From Quillaja saponaria (taxonomy: Eukaryota; Streptophyta; Magnoliopsida; Fabales; Quillajaceae), in the NCBI GenBank assembly GCA_029379385.1, contig CM055611.1, positions 17,740,062-17,804,061 on the forward strand: DNA of 64,000 bases, in the 5' to 3' direction. Within the stretch, counting starts at the first letter, position 1; every line of letters begins with the position of its first letter. The notes beneath the pieces are model-generated. The model ran no database searches. It saw only the letters and a program-made list of their open reading frames with translations, and was not told the origin of the DNA. A program made the translations under genes and the position numbers. Shown in pieces: positions 10,431-21,985 of the stretch.

Positions 10431-13257
10431 TTCTATCAATCTTAAAGAGATATTGTAATGGACATTGTACTATGAAGGTGGTTGAAGATATAGGTCAAAT
10501 TTGTCTCATCTTGGTTTGGTTCTTGGTATTTCACAAATTGATGATAGAGTGGAATGATGGCTTTCAAATTGAATTTGAAAAGATAAGTGTGGATGTCACA
10601 AGATTTTCTTTCCTAAATTTATTTTATTAAAGTAATTGATTTTCATATATGCATCATGATACAACTGATGATTTACTTTCTTTGATATTAATTTGTGTAT
10701 TTATTTATTGATTATGAGAAGAGATACACCTTTAATTTGAATTGTTAATCAAAGAATGACAACATTGAAAGGAAGCAAATTCATGGCATGATGTTACTTT
10801 ATTTATTTGGTATTTGGTGATGATCATCTGTTGGTTGCTGAGAGGTGGAATTGGAATGGGGTACTTTGACTGCAGAGATAAGGATGAATGTTATTATTAG
10901 TGGTTTCTTGGCAAATAGATGGACGGAACTGTAAATTTAGATTTTGAAGAATCCTTCTCACCAACGAAAAGAAAAGAGTTCTATGTGAACAATGATTGAG
11001 AAGAGAGGAAAAATCTCTACTTGTGATATATTGAAGAACCCAGCAATCCACTTCATAAAAAACTGCTGCGTGTCGGGAGCATTTGCTAAATTTACTGGTG
11101 CAGAATTGCTTTTGAAGGTAGAAAAGAAGATTAAGTCTAAGGGTTTTCTTTAAAAGGCTAACAAATTCTCCTCTTTTCTCTGAGATTTTATCCCCTAAAA
11201 GTCTGATGCTATTGATCAGACAGTGAAGGAGGATACCCAATTAGGATGGGAAGTGCCACTTTGTCTGTTTGCAACACTTCTTGCCTAGATAAGGATAATT
11301 GTTGCAATTGCTTCAAAGTGAAAGACAAGAAGTCAATTAGCATTTTAAAGGCAGAATGTGGAAGAAGAAAAATGAAATCTTTCATGGTTCCACGTTGAAA
11401 GCATTATACAGATATCCATTGAAAAATGGTACCACATGGAAAGACGAAAAAAAGAGATTGGAAGCACGAAGGAATTAGAAAGTGGACTTTCGCAATTTTT
11501 CTTAACATGAGTATTTCACAAACTGTTTTAAGACAGAGGGTCCTCGGTGGAGTAATGGGCAATTGGAATCTAATTTAATATATGTCTTTGGATCATACCC
11601 ATTTGAATATCATTACCAATACGATGAAAGTGTTAGAGGAATTTTGTATCCATTTCTCATCGGGAAGACATGAGATTGGCATCGGTCATGGACATAAAGC
11701 ACATATGGATGCTTTTATATTGGCAATGGTCATGGACAAGAAAAAGGTACATTAAAGGATTAAGGAAAAGAATAGATTTTTCCTCACAAGTGTCAGCTAT
11801 TTTGACAAAGGCATGAATCAGATTTTTCTTATTTTCTCTAATTTATATATTTTAGTTGTTAATTTATTATTGTTTCATATATATTTGGTGATGAAATTAT
11901 ATGAGGAAAATATGTGATAGTGGTTCTGCAGTTATTTATTCAAATGGTTAAGTTTTGTATTTTCACAAACTTAATTATTTTGAATCAATAAAAGTTTGAC
12001 TCAAACTTGCAATAAATGCAATGAGGCAAATACACATCATGAAAGATGAGTGTATGGTATAAAGAACCAAAGGTTGATTTTCAATTGTGCATAATTCCAA
12101 GATTTTCTTTTCTTTTTTTTTTTTTTTTTGGATATCAAAACATCTATGATCTAAGAAGCCTACATAATTGAAATCGTGAAAGTTACTACAACCATTAACC
12201 ATCACAATTGTTTGTCTATCGGTTATTGACGTTTATAATGGATTACAAAAGTCAAACAAATATGTGAAAGTTCATATTCATAAATGATTTGCATAATGTA
12301 TGCCTTGATGATATGTATAACGAGATTTTAAGTTTGTCGTTGATTACAAGTACCAGTAGAAAAATTTTCTTGAAAAAAAATTAATGTGGATATGTTTTTC
12401 CTTTGTGGGATTCAATATTAAGATTATTGAATTGGTATTCTTGTGAATACATTATGAGTATGGTTATAAATATTTTCACATACTCCCTAATTTTGAAGGA
12501 TCTGGATCCGATTTTGAAATAGTTCAAATTGTGGTGTAGTGAACATGTTATCGAAAATATATATGGTACCAAGAATACCAAAGAGGACTATTTGATAATG
12601 ATTTTTTTGTGTATTAGAATAATACACATTGAAATTAGTTAGATAACTAGTGTGTGGGATCATGAGTTTTGAAAGACAATATAATTTCTTGGACAAGAAA
12701 GAAATATAGTTATATATCATTTTGCAATGGAATCATTTTGCAATGGAATCAAATTGATTGCTTAGTAACAATTGGTAAGAAGATTAAAAGGATTGGAAAA
12801 TTTATTGTGAAATAAATTTGTGTCCACATCCAATGCTTCCTAATTATATTTGTCCATTGTAATGTTAAAGTAAATTTGTTAAGTGTTCTTGTAAAATAAT
12901 TTATAATTATATGTCTAGACATCAATGTAAGTTGTTATAATTTTATGAGACAAATTTAAGAATGAATTTTATTGTCAATGTGAGATTGATCAAAACTGCT
13001 TCAAATGCAGTAAAACTAATATCTAGTGGAATGAGGCTAAAACCCTTTTATAAAAAAGGCACCAGCAATGGGAACCCAACTTTGACTTAGTAAAAATTAT
13101 TTTCAAAGTTTAATGGATAATAATAAGTTATTGTTTGTGTCTTCAAAAAAACACTAAATTTCAATTTTAATATCATAGCCTTATTCTAGAATGTCAGTGC
13201 TTAATAGAATGTGTATGGAGGATGAGTGATACACATATCACTCTTAATGGAGAATAT

Positions 13258-13953
13258 TTGATTTAGTAACTCTACCTATATATGAATATAGAAGTGGTAT
13301 CACTTCTAGCAAAGACTACAGGGTTATCTTTGTAAATATTAATGAATCCAGGAGTAGCACTTGACCATATTTGTGCTAGAGATAGTTTCAGAATCTTATA
13401 ATAATTGGATAATATCATGTGTGTATTTAATTTCGGTTCTACTACAAGGAGTATTGGTTTAATCTACGGACTCCAATTACTTCATTAGAACTTTAAAATA
13501 ATTACACTAATAGAAAGTTTAATATAGAAGACACTTTCTAGTATGCTTGATATTATGATTAGGATTATATTATAATCTAGTGTGGGATTGTTAGATAGAT
13601 TATAATATAAATCATAAATTGGAATGTCTTTTCATTAATAGTAATGTATTTGAAGAGATATAACTATTGAATTCAATAGTTATTTGATATAGTAACTCCA
13701 CCTATATGAATATAGAAGTGGTGCCACTTATAGCAAAGACTAGAGGGTTATCTTCGTAAATATTTATGAATCCAAGAGTAGTATATGACCATATTTTGTG
13801 CTAGAGATAGTTTTAAAATCTTATAATAATTGGATAATATCATGTGTGTATTTAATTTCAGTTCTAATACAAGGAGTATTGGTTTAATCTATAAGACACT
13901 TTCTACTATGCATGATATTATGATTAGGATTATATTATAATCTAGTGTGGGAT
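13258..13953 (+). repeat. Tandem duplication of the internal end plus LTR start
   Basis: 13,258-~13,680 and ~13,681-13,953 repeat the same order: AGTAACTC(T/C)ACCTATAT, GTGCTAGAGATAGTTT, TAATAATTGGATAATATCATG, AAGGAGTATTGGTTTAATCTA, TCTAGTGTGGGATTGTT. The first unit also carries ~90 bp of LTR start (from 13,589). It looks like unequal recombination or a template-switch product inside the element. Confidence 0.75.
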
Positions 13954-14331
13954 TGTTGGATAGATTATAATATAAATCCTAAATTGGAATGTCTTTTCAT
14001 AAATAGTAATTTATGTGAAGAGATCTAACTATTGAATTCAATAGTTATAATTTGTTAGATGACAAGAGACACTACTAATAAATTAAAAGTTAAAATTTAC
14101 TATGTAAAAATTTATGATTGTGGAATACATGACTATTCATCCTCTATATTGGCTTCCATAAGTAGTGAAGAAGAATTTTTTCTATAATAAGATTCTAATA
14201 AATTTTGTTAGATCTTAGAAAAGACTTGTTTGCAATTCCTAAATTATTAGAATATGCGTATAATATCTCTTCAAGGATAATCTTGTAATAATAATAAGTT
14301 TCAAAATCTACAAATTATGTCTTATGAATCT
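13954..14331 (+). repeat. 3' LTR of the 10-14 kb insertion
   Basis: It starts TGTTGGATAG after the purine-rich tract and shares the landmarks of the left copy. The 3' end is set where similarity to the left LTR stops (after CAAATTATGTCTTAT). Confidence 0.65.
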
Positions 14332-15461
14332 TTTACCCAAAGGTCATTAGTGGGTGGGCAGCATGTTAGAATTACCCAAAGGTCAAGTCAAATTTCCTAG
14401 TTGGACAATCTAACAAAGTTCCATATCAGCATCAGTATGATCCAAAAAACATGGAATGCCTCTATCTATCTATTACCATCTAGTACTAACTATTATGGCT
14501 CAAAATAGAACTGGCCCACTGTGGAAGCATGTGCATCTTCCATTATTTCCTTCTCTCTTTTTTTCTTTCTTTTTTTTAAAATTCACAGATACTTCAGTTG
14601 AAACCATGATTGCTTCATATGAAGACCACTGACACGGACACTGGGCATGACAAATACCGTTTTGTACCTGGAAACTCCTAGATGTTGACAACTTTACCGA
14701 GACTGTGTAGCTTGAATAGTGTACATAAAAAGCAATATGTCAATAGAACAGTGAGAATTATGGGTTATAAACACCACTAAGAAAAACTTAAAATGCTATG
14801 ACTCAATCAATCCTAAGGGTTTGGTGGAACCCCTAAGAAAGGGCACAAGCTGGTTGAATGAGGAAATTCTGTCTAGGGCTTGGTATCCCTGTTCCCTGAT
14901 GGTAAAGATCCTTTGGAAAGCCCCGGGAGGGCTTTCAAGGTTGATGGCCCTCTTACCCTATTTTTCATCAGCAAAAAAAAAAAAACAAGGGCAAAAAAAG
15001 TGTCGTGCAGGTAGCTTGATGTCCCAAACTATTAAATTCGATCCTAAAGGACAAATGGTCTGTCTAAAAAATTGAAGGCTCAGTATGTAGCAATGATTGC
15101 ACATGTTCTCATTTTTTCTATAAGAAAAAAAAATTTATGAAAATATGCAATGGAGATTTTCTCATTCAATGAAAGTGAACGATTACTAGACCACAATACA
15201 GCCACATTGACTTAAACAGAGAATTATGGTAAAAATATAAAGATGTGACTACGCACATAAAATATCTGACATAAATTGTGACATTAATTCCGACCAATAT
15301 TATCGATTGCACCAAAATTATTGAATTCCGGATGAAAGGACTTAAAATTAATCTAAAGGCATTGAATTTAAGTCCATCTACATCAAGAACAGGAAAACTA
15401 TACGTGAAAAAACAACAAAGAACTTCACTAGACAAAGACTAAAGGAGATACACCAGGTAAT

Positions 15462-15583
15462 CATATTGCACCGCTCATAACAGTCCAAATGTGCGGATTT
15501 TTAAGTGAATATCAATGGGTCCCATATTGCACCGCTCATAACAGTCCAAATGTGCGGATTTTTAAGTGAATATCAATGGGTCC
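15462..15583 (+). repeat. 61-bp tandem duplication (two copies)
   Basis: CATATTGCACCGCTCATAAC... to ...CAATGGGTCC occurs twice head to tail with no visible mismatch. Relic B has only one diverged copy (~52,507-52,565), so the duplication happened in relic A and is recent. Confidence 0.9.
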
Positions 15584-15647
15584 CACAAGTCTGCTCAGTG
15601 AACGTGGGTGACCACGTATTATTCGGTGAAAAAGTAAATGGAATAAC

Positions 15648-16829
15648 AGACGGGGTTCAAATCGCAAAATTTTTGTTTAAAATGATAATTTTTTTATTTA
15701 ATAGTTAATATAAAATAAATTTTAAAACTACATTTTAAATTTAGTTTTTGAGTCCGATTCACTATATCATGTCACCTTACGGATCTAACAATACACACTT
15801 CATGAGCGCGCGAAAAAAAAAGAGATTCATCAAAATTTTGTCTCCTGCGGGCCCATAAAATTTTGATGGGGAGTAGTGAGATTTTCAGCCCGCGGGGGAC
15901 AAAATTTGTACAAGAATTTTCTTATTTATTTTTATAATTATATTTATTATATATATTTATTTTTACTCTCCTTTCTAGTGCTTTTATTCTCTCATTATAA
16001 AATAATTAATTAATTTCTTTCTTTTTATATATTATTAGAATAGATTTTATTAACAATGTATGAATTTTTCAAATAAAAAAAATTATGCAAAGAAAACTAC
16101 TTTTAAGAAAAAAAAATCAAACAAATAAATTTAATAGACAAATGAAGAGCAAACTTTTTATGCTCAAATGGGTGATACATTATATTGTATTTTTGATAGG
16201 AAGAGAAGTTAGGGGCAGGTGCACACCAATAAGGTTAGCTGACCTCACTAAATTTTAAAAATATATAATAAATATTTATAAATTACATAATTGTCTTTAC
16301 TAGTTTATAATTTATATGAAAAAATATATATGCTCCCTTATATTATATAAAAATCATTATTTTTTACTAATTTATATGAAAAAATCTTTAGGCTCATCAA
16401 TATTTTCAAATTTTGTCAACCTTGTAGGTATATCATCTGGGGCTACCTCAGAAGATTTAGTCTTTGCTCTCTTGGAGTCTGTTGTGGTCATATTATAAAA
16501 ATAAAATAAAGAAAATTCTTGTACAAAATTTTGTCCCCCGCGAGCTAGAAATCCCACTGCTCCTAACAAAATTTTGTGGGCCCACGGGGACAAAATTTTG
16601 ATGAAACTGGCTTTTCAAAAGCCGGTTTCAACTGTTTTTTTTTTCTCTCACGCGCCCGTGAGGAGTGTGTTATAGGGTCTGTAGAGTGACATAGCATGGT
16701 GAGTCGGACCTAGAAACTGGTTTTTGAAAATACGGTTTCAGAGTTTATCCCATATTGACTATTAAAGTAAAAAAAATTACCATTTTAGACAAAAATTGTG
16801 GGATTTGGACCCTTTTATCCAAAAGTCCA
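15648..16829. mobile_element. Mutator-like non-autonomous element with long terminal inverted repeats
   Basis: The ends (15,648-~15,940 and ~16,498-16,829) are inverted repeats of about 290 bp: GGTTCAAATC..CAAAATTTTTG, GGGGGACAAAATTT and GTACAAGAATTTTCTT on the left return as reverse complements on the right. The flanks carry a 9-bp near-repeat, TGGAATAAC (15,639-15,647) and TGGAGTTAC (16,830-16,838); the empty site in relic B is TGGAATCAC. Long TIRs with a 9-bp target duplication are the Mutator (MULE) signature. The interior (~560 bp) is AT-rich with no transposase. The left terminus lacks roughly 16 bp relative to the right. Confidence 0.8.
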
Positions 16830-17157
16830 TGGAGTTACCTGACTGCAATCAGATCTAACTAAGTAAACAAAGTAACCTAAAGGAAAGTACAGTTATGTCC
16901 TTGGTAGTAATATACCAAAATTTCAATTATTCATAAAAAGCTTGGAGATAATAAATGACAAGAATAAGAAGTCGATAATCTGAAGTTGGAAAGTTTTGAT
17001 CAAGGTTCTTGCAGCCACTTAACATATACCGTACGTAACTCATATAGTAATACCTATCTACTAATTAAAAAGTTTATATATTTGTGAATGTTACTGGAAA
17101 TTATTTGCACTTCTATCACATTTTATATCCTATAATCCTCTTCATGAGAATGCAGAG

Positions 17158-17581
17158 TGTTAATATAGTATAATGACATCCTATGAGAGCGTGCCACGTG
17201 GCGGTCACCTTCTACTTGGTAGCCTGAATAGTTCAGGTAGCCTATGTTGGTGCTCTCCTACTCTATATATATATATCATGTTCCTCAGAGAAGGGTAAGA
17301 ATAACAAAAGGTGAAAAAGTTTTAAGTTACTCCCCTCTTATCATTTATTTAGCCCTTCTCTTTCTGACTTACTCATCGGAGGATTCAGGGAGTTCACCCT
17401 AGACTCGGCTCCTGTCCTCTATTTTGCAGGGCACAAGATCAACAGGTCGCTAGGTAGCTAGGTCGCCAGGTAGCTAGGTCGCCAAGACACCGTTGAAACA
17501 CTTTGACGACAAAGATTACTTAAAGGCTACTTCAAGACCGTCTATTCTTGTAACCCATGCAGATTAACTTTAACATTAACA
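17158..17581 (+). repeat. 5' LTR (424 bp)
   Basis: It begins TGTTAATATAGTATAATG and ends ACATTAACA, a TGTTAA/TTAACA inverted end. A short AGGTCGCCAGGTAGCT-type duplication near 17,440-17,480 explains its extra length over the 3' LTR. Confidence 0.95.
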
Positions 17582-17649
17582 TTGGCGCGGTCTGTGGGAA
17601 GTTATTTGATTTAGCTTACCTACTCATAACCGACATAGAAAACAGAGAA

Positions 17650-18620
17650 GAGTTTGAGGAACAACGTAGGTCCTGAATGGGAAAGGGTGTGTAAGGTGTG
17701 TCGCTTCTTGCTCCCATTCTAGACCTCGACACTCTGGTCACTCAGAAGCAGTTCGTTGAGATTATGACTGCTTTGGGAGAAATCTTGGCTAGGCGGGTTG
17801 AGAGGTCGCCCCTAGGGCCCAACAGAGAATTCAATATGAAGATTTGGTTGAAAGCTTAGGAAGTGGTCGAATGGCTGAGGTTAGGGCGGAACCAAGGGTA
17901 GAGGAACCCTGCTGAAAACACCGAAGCTCGTCGTCCTTTTACCAAAAGCATAACCCATTGCCCTTATCCATCAAGGGGTTAAAATCTTGACTTTAGAGTC
18001 ATATCATGGAACTTCAGATTCGGATAATTTCGTGACCGAGTTCAAATCTCTCATGTTATTACACAGCGTTCTCGACCAGATGATGTGCAGGACTTTTGGC
18101 TCTACTTTGAGAGGCAACGCAAGATGGTTAGTTTGCCCAACTCAAATAGGATTCCATTCATTCCTTTGGACAATTGGTTTCTCAATTAACTTCATTTTAT
18201 GATAAACAAAATGAATAAAAAGAACACCACTTACCTTTTGTCTCCTAAATAGGATGACGAAGAACCTCTTAAGGAGTTTGAGGGACGTTTTAACTGTGCC
18301 ACTTTCGAAGTGGAGGATGTAAATCTCTAAGTGGTAATAGTTTCTTTGAGAGTCGGTCTGAAGAAATATGAGTTTAGGAATAGTTTGAATAGAAGAATGT
18401 CGAAGACTTTGGAAGAGCTCTTGAAACAGGTGGAGGAGTATATCAATCAGGAGGAAGCTGATTGGGATCTGGTAGCACCCTTGTACCAGCCTCTCAAAAG
18501 GCAGCATTCTCCCGAACGTCGTGATACTTGGACAGGTCGCCAAAGGAAGGAAATAGGAAAGAAGGAGAGGAGAAAGCGAACACCTCCTACCTGAAGATAT
18601 GACAATTATAGGCAACTAAA
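17650..18620 (+). pseudogene. Gag remnant of the forward Tat-type element
   Basis: Shifting frames give YHGTSDSDNFVTEFKSLM (from 18,001), EEPLKEFEGRFNCATFEVED (~18,255), VVIVSLRVGLKKYEFRNSL and LLKQVEEYINQEEADWD (18,331-18,470), all typical of plant gypsy Gag capsid. In-frame stops and frame changes break it. Confidence 0.75.
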
Positions 18621-18959
18621 TAATACCCGAACAGCTGTTCTTTTGGTTGTCCAATCAAGAGGGGTCCTGAAATTTCCCTCGACCTCAAAGTCAGGAACTA
18701 AAAATGTTGACTGAATTAAGTTTTGTTTGTTCCATAGAAGCCCGTGACATGATAATGAGGATTGTTACACACTGAGAGATGAGATAGAGAATTTGATCAA
18801 GGAAAGGTTGTTTGACCGAGTTCATTCAGTGATAAGGGTCCAGGAGGACACGCCAAGATCTCGAACCTCGACAGCAAGCATTCTTCTCGCCGTTTTGAGC
18901 AACCTAGATATAATAGAAAAAGTGTGGATGATAGTAGAAGACCTCCAAGGTCTTCTAAG

Positions 18960-21307
18960 GATGGGGGGCTATAGTGGGCATCATTCACATAATCATTGGT
19001 GGATTTTCGGCTACGGGTAGGACGTCGTTTGAAAGGAAGCGGTATGCAAGGAGGTCACTGTCGATAGAGTTACAACCTAAGAAATCTAGAGAAGAGCGTC
19101 CCTCGAGAGTTATAACTCTTTCCGATGAGGATCTTCAGGGGATCGAGACTTCTCAAGAAGACTCTCTGATAGTGTCCACCAAGATCGCCAATTATCAGGT
19201 GCAAAAAGTCCTGATTGACAACAGGAGCTCGGCTAACATTATGTACTCCAAATTATTTGAGCAAATGAGGATCTCTAGGCAAACACTGAAGTCATTCGAG
19301 GGCTCGTTGGTAGGATTCAGCGGTGAAGCAGTAGAGGTGGAAGGTTCGGTCGAGTTACCGATTACATTGAAGGAAGGGGACCTCGATAAAACAGTAATGC
19401 TGCAATTCTGCATGGTGAAGTTACCCTCGGCTTACAATGTCATTTTAGGTCGACCGTTTTTAAACGTCGTAAGGGTCATACCTTTCATCCTGGCATGTTT
19501 GCTTAAAATTCCTGACCTCCCGAGGAATTGGTACTCTGCGAGGAAATCAAAGGGTAGCACTGGACAGTATTATTTTGCCAGTCTACATATAAAATCCACT
19601 AAGGTCTTACACATGGATGACATCAGAGACACCAAGTCAAATAAACGGATGGATATACGGAGAAAATCGAATTCAGTGGACATGTTCGAGCCTGTAAATC
19701 TATTTAAGGGTAACCTAAAAAAGACCTGTCATTATCGGTACAGAATTGGAATAGGAGGTGAAAGAAGCTTTGATAGCGGTCCTAAGAGAAAATGCATCAG
19801 CCTTTTCTTGGTCGGCCAAGGACATCCCGGGGATTGACCCTCATGTCGTGCATTACAGATTAAGTGTTAAGGCAGACTCCAAGCCAATTAGGCAGAAGAA
19901 AAGAAATTTTGCTTTGGATAGGCAAGAAGCTATTCAAGAAGAAGTATCCAATTTATTAGAGGCAAGGTTTTATTAGGGAGGTATATTACCCCGATTGGTT
20001 GGCGAACGTGGTCATGGTACGAAAGCAGAGCGGAAAGTGGCGAATATGTGTGGACTTCACCGATTTGAATGAAGCATGTCCTAAAGACAGTTTTCCCTTG
20101 CCTCGAATTGACAGGTTGGTTGACAATTCATCTGGAAAATAGTTATTGAGCTTTATGGATGCCTATGTTGGTTATAATCAGATCAAGCTGGCCGAAGAGG
20201 ATGAGGAGAAAACCTCTTTCACTAAAGAAATGGGAACCTACTACTTCAAAAGTTATGCTGTTCGGATTGAAGGACGCCGATGCGACTTACCAACATTTGG
20301 TGAATAAAATATTTAAAGCACAAATGGGTCGTAAAGTGGAAGTATACGTGGATGACATGCTGATCAAAAGTCCTACCTCAGAAGTGCATATCAAAGATTT
20401 ACAAGAGACTTTCTAGACAATAAATTATCATCGTCTGAAGCTCAATCCAACCAAGTGTAGATTTGGGGTCTCGGTAAGCAAATTCTTAGGTTTCATGATA
20501 ATGGCAAGAGGAATTGAGGCCAATCCTTCGAAGATCACTGTTGTCCTTAGCATGCAAAGTCCCAGGTTGACCAAGGAGGTACAGAGATTGACAGGTCGAA
20601 CCACAGCCCTGGCACAATTCATGTCTAAATCTGCGGATAGATGCTTCCCATTTTTTCAAACTTTGAAGAAAGCATTCTCATAGACTGACGAATGCGAGGT
20701 GGCTTTTCAACAATTAAAGGAGTATTTGGCCGCGGTTCCCGTGTTAAGCAAACCGGTAGAGGGCGAGGTACTAATTATTTATTTAGGTGCATCTGATGTG
20801 GCTGTTAGTTCGGTGTTACTTAGGGAGAACAGTTGTCAACAGCTGCCTGTATATTACACTAGCTGAGTCTTCCAAGGGGTGGAAATCAGATATCTGCGTA
20901 TCGAGAAAATAACTTTGGCTTTAGTAACCTCAGCTTGGAAGCTAAGGCTCTACTTCCAGGCCCACAGTATGGAGGTCAGGACCTACTAGCCCTTGAAGAA
21001 GACATTGCACAAGCCCAATACCTCGGGAAGAATAGTTCAATGGTCAGTCAAACTGGGCGAGTTTGACATATGGTACTGCCCCAGAACTGCCATTAAAGCT
21101 CAAGCACTGGTAGACTTCATCGTGGAGTGTACATTTTTAGGTGAAACTTCAAGGTGACCTAAACACTGCAAGCGCTGAGTATGAAGGCTGGTTACTATAT
21201 ATGGATGGGTTGTCCAATAAGCTTGGAAACGGAGCAGGGGCAACTCTGAGGTTCCTAGATGGCCAAGTCACGGAGTGTGCCATAAAGTTTGACTTCCACG
21301 CCTCCAA
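18960..21307 (+). pseudogene. Pol remnant: protease, RT, partial RNase H
   Basis: The longest open piece (18,974-19,837) has FSATGRTSFERKRYARRSLS, then the protease motif VLIDNRSSANIMYSKLFEQM and VILGRPFLN. RT starts HYRLSVKADSKPIRQKKRNF (19,851), continues WLANVVMVRKQSGKWRICVD with DLNEACPKDSFPLPRID (~19,995-20,115), and has an intact catalytic box VYVDDMLIKSP (~20,342). RNase H starts MDGLSNKLGNGAGATLR (~21,200) and ends in FDFHASKK where NNEAEY would follow. Stops (for example before LLSFMDAY) and frameshifts make it non-functional. Confidence 0.88.
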
Positions 21308-21797
21308 GAAATCGCCAAACCCAGGGGCAAAAACGTTTGAGGTTCACCTAGTTGATCCAACGACCTTGACAGGGAACCCGACCTCCCCGGTGCTCGTGGT
21401 TTAAGCAAGCAAGGCCGCCAGGTTTCAATCTTGCTGTCCGAGCCTCTGCCAAGTTTACCCACAAGAGGTCCGAGCTCAGATATTTAAATCTCCAAAGGCG
21501 GACTCTAAAATGAGATTCGACCTAGTGCCTTACAAGGGACGGAAATCGCCAAACCCTGGGGGCAAAAACGGTCAAGGTTCACCTGGTCAATCCAGCGACC
21601 TTGACAGGGAACCCGACCTCCCCGGTGCTCGCGATTCAGGCAAGCGAGGCCGCCAAGTTTCAATCTTGCGATCTGAGCTTCCGCTAAGTTTACCAGCAAG
21701 AGGTACAAGGAGTTGGCAGATTAGTGGCGAAATCGCACTTTATAAGACTGCTGGCGGACTCTAAAATGAGATCTGACCTTGTACCCTACGCGGGACA
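21308..21797 (+). repeat. Two-copy 234-bp tandem repeat replacing RNase H/integrase
   Basis: AAATCGCCAAACCC..GGGGCAAAAACG starts at 21,308 and again at 21,542. Shared words are GACCTTGACAGGGAACCCGA, CCTCCCCGGTGCTCG and GGCGGACTCTAAAATGAGAT. Such tandem repeats are known between pol and the 3' LTR in Tat/Ogre elements. Here they join directly to truncated RNase H, so a deletion removed integrase. Confidence 0.85.
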
Positions 21798-21985
21798 GTT
21801 TCAAACCTTATTAAGGTAGATCGCCTATTCATTTAAAAAGTTAATTACCAAACTTATAATTTAGAGTTGGCTAAATCATAATAATAATCATAAAGATGGG
21901 TCAAATGCTCATTAAAATTAAAATAATAATAAAAATATCATTTCAATTATACATCCATCACAAAAATTTACATGTGTCCATAAAA

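Larger units (their letters stand above)
10044..14335 (+). mobile_element. LTR-flanked insertion without recognisable proteins (copia-type ends)
   Basis: A ~380-bp direct repeat flanks this stretch: 10,044-~10,430 starting TATTGGATATATTATAATAT and 13,954-~14,331 starting TGTTGGATAGATTATAATAT. The right copy follows a purine-rich CTAGTGTGGGAT tract, as expected for a polypurine tract before a 3' LTR. GOS12 sequence is continuous on both sides when this block is removed. The ~3.5-kb interior has no ORF with recognisable Gag or Pol motifs, so it is either a non-autonomous (LARD-like) or very old element. The right junction is blurred by a repeated ACCCAAAGGTC word, so the target duplication could not be read. 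Confidence 0.65.

Noticed and set aside
10824..11240. Minus-strand 138-codon open frame inside the 10-14 kb LTR element
   Set aside because: No recognisable domain and composition like its surroundings; considered as an accessory ORF but unsupported.
18142..18615. Minus-strand 157-codon open frame
   Set aside because: It lies opposite the Gag of the forward Tat-type element and shows no motif.
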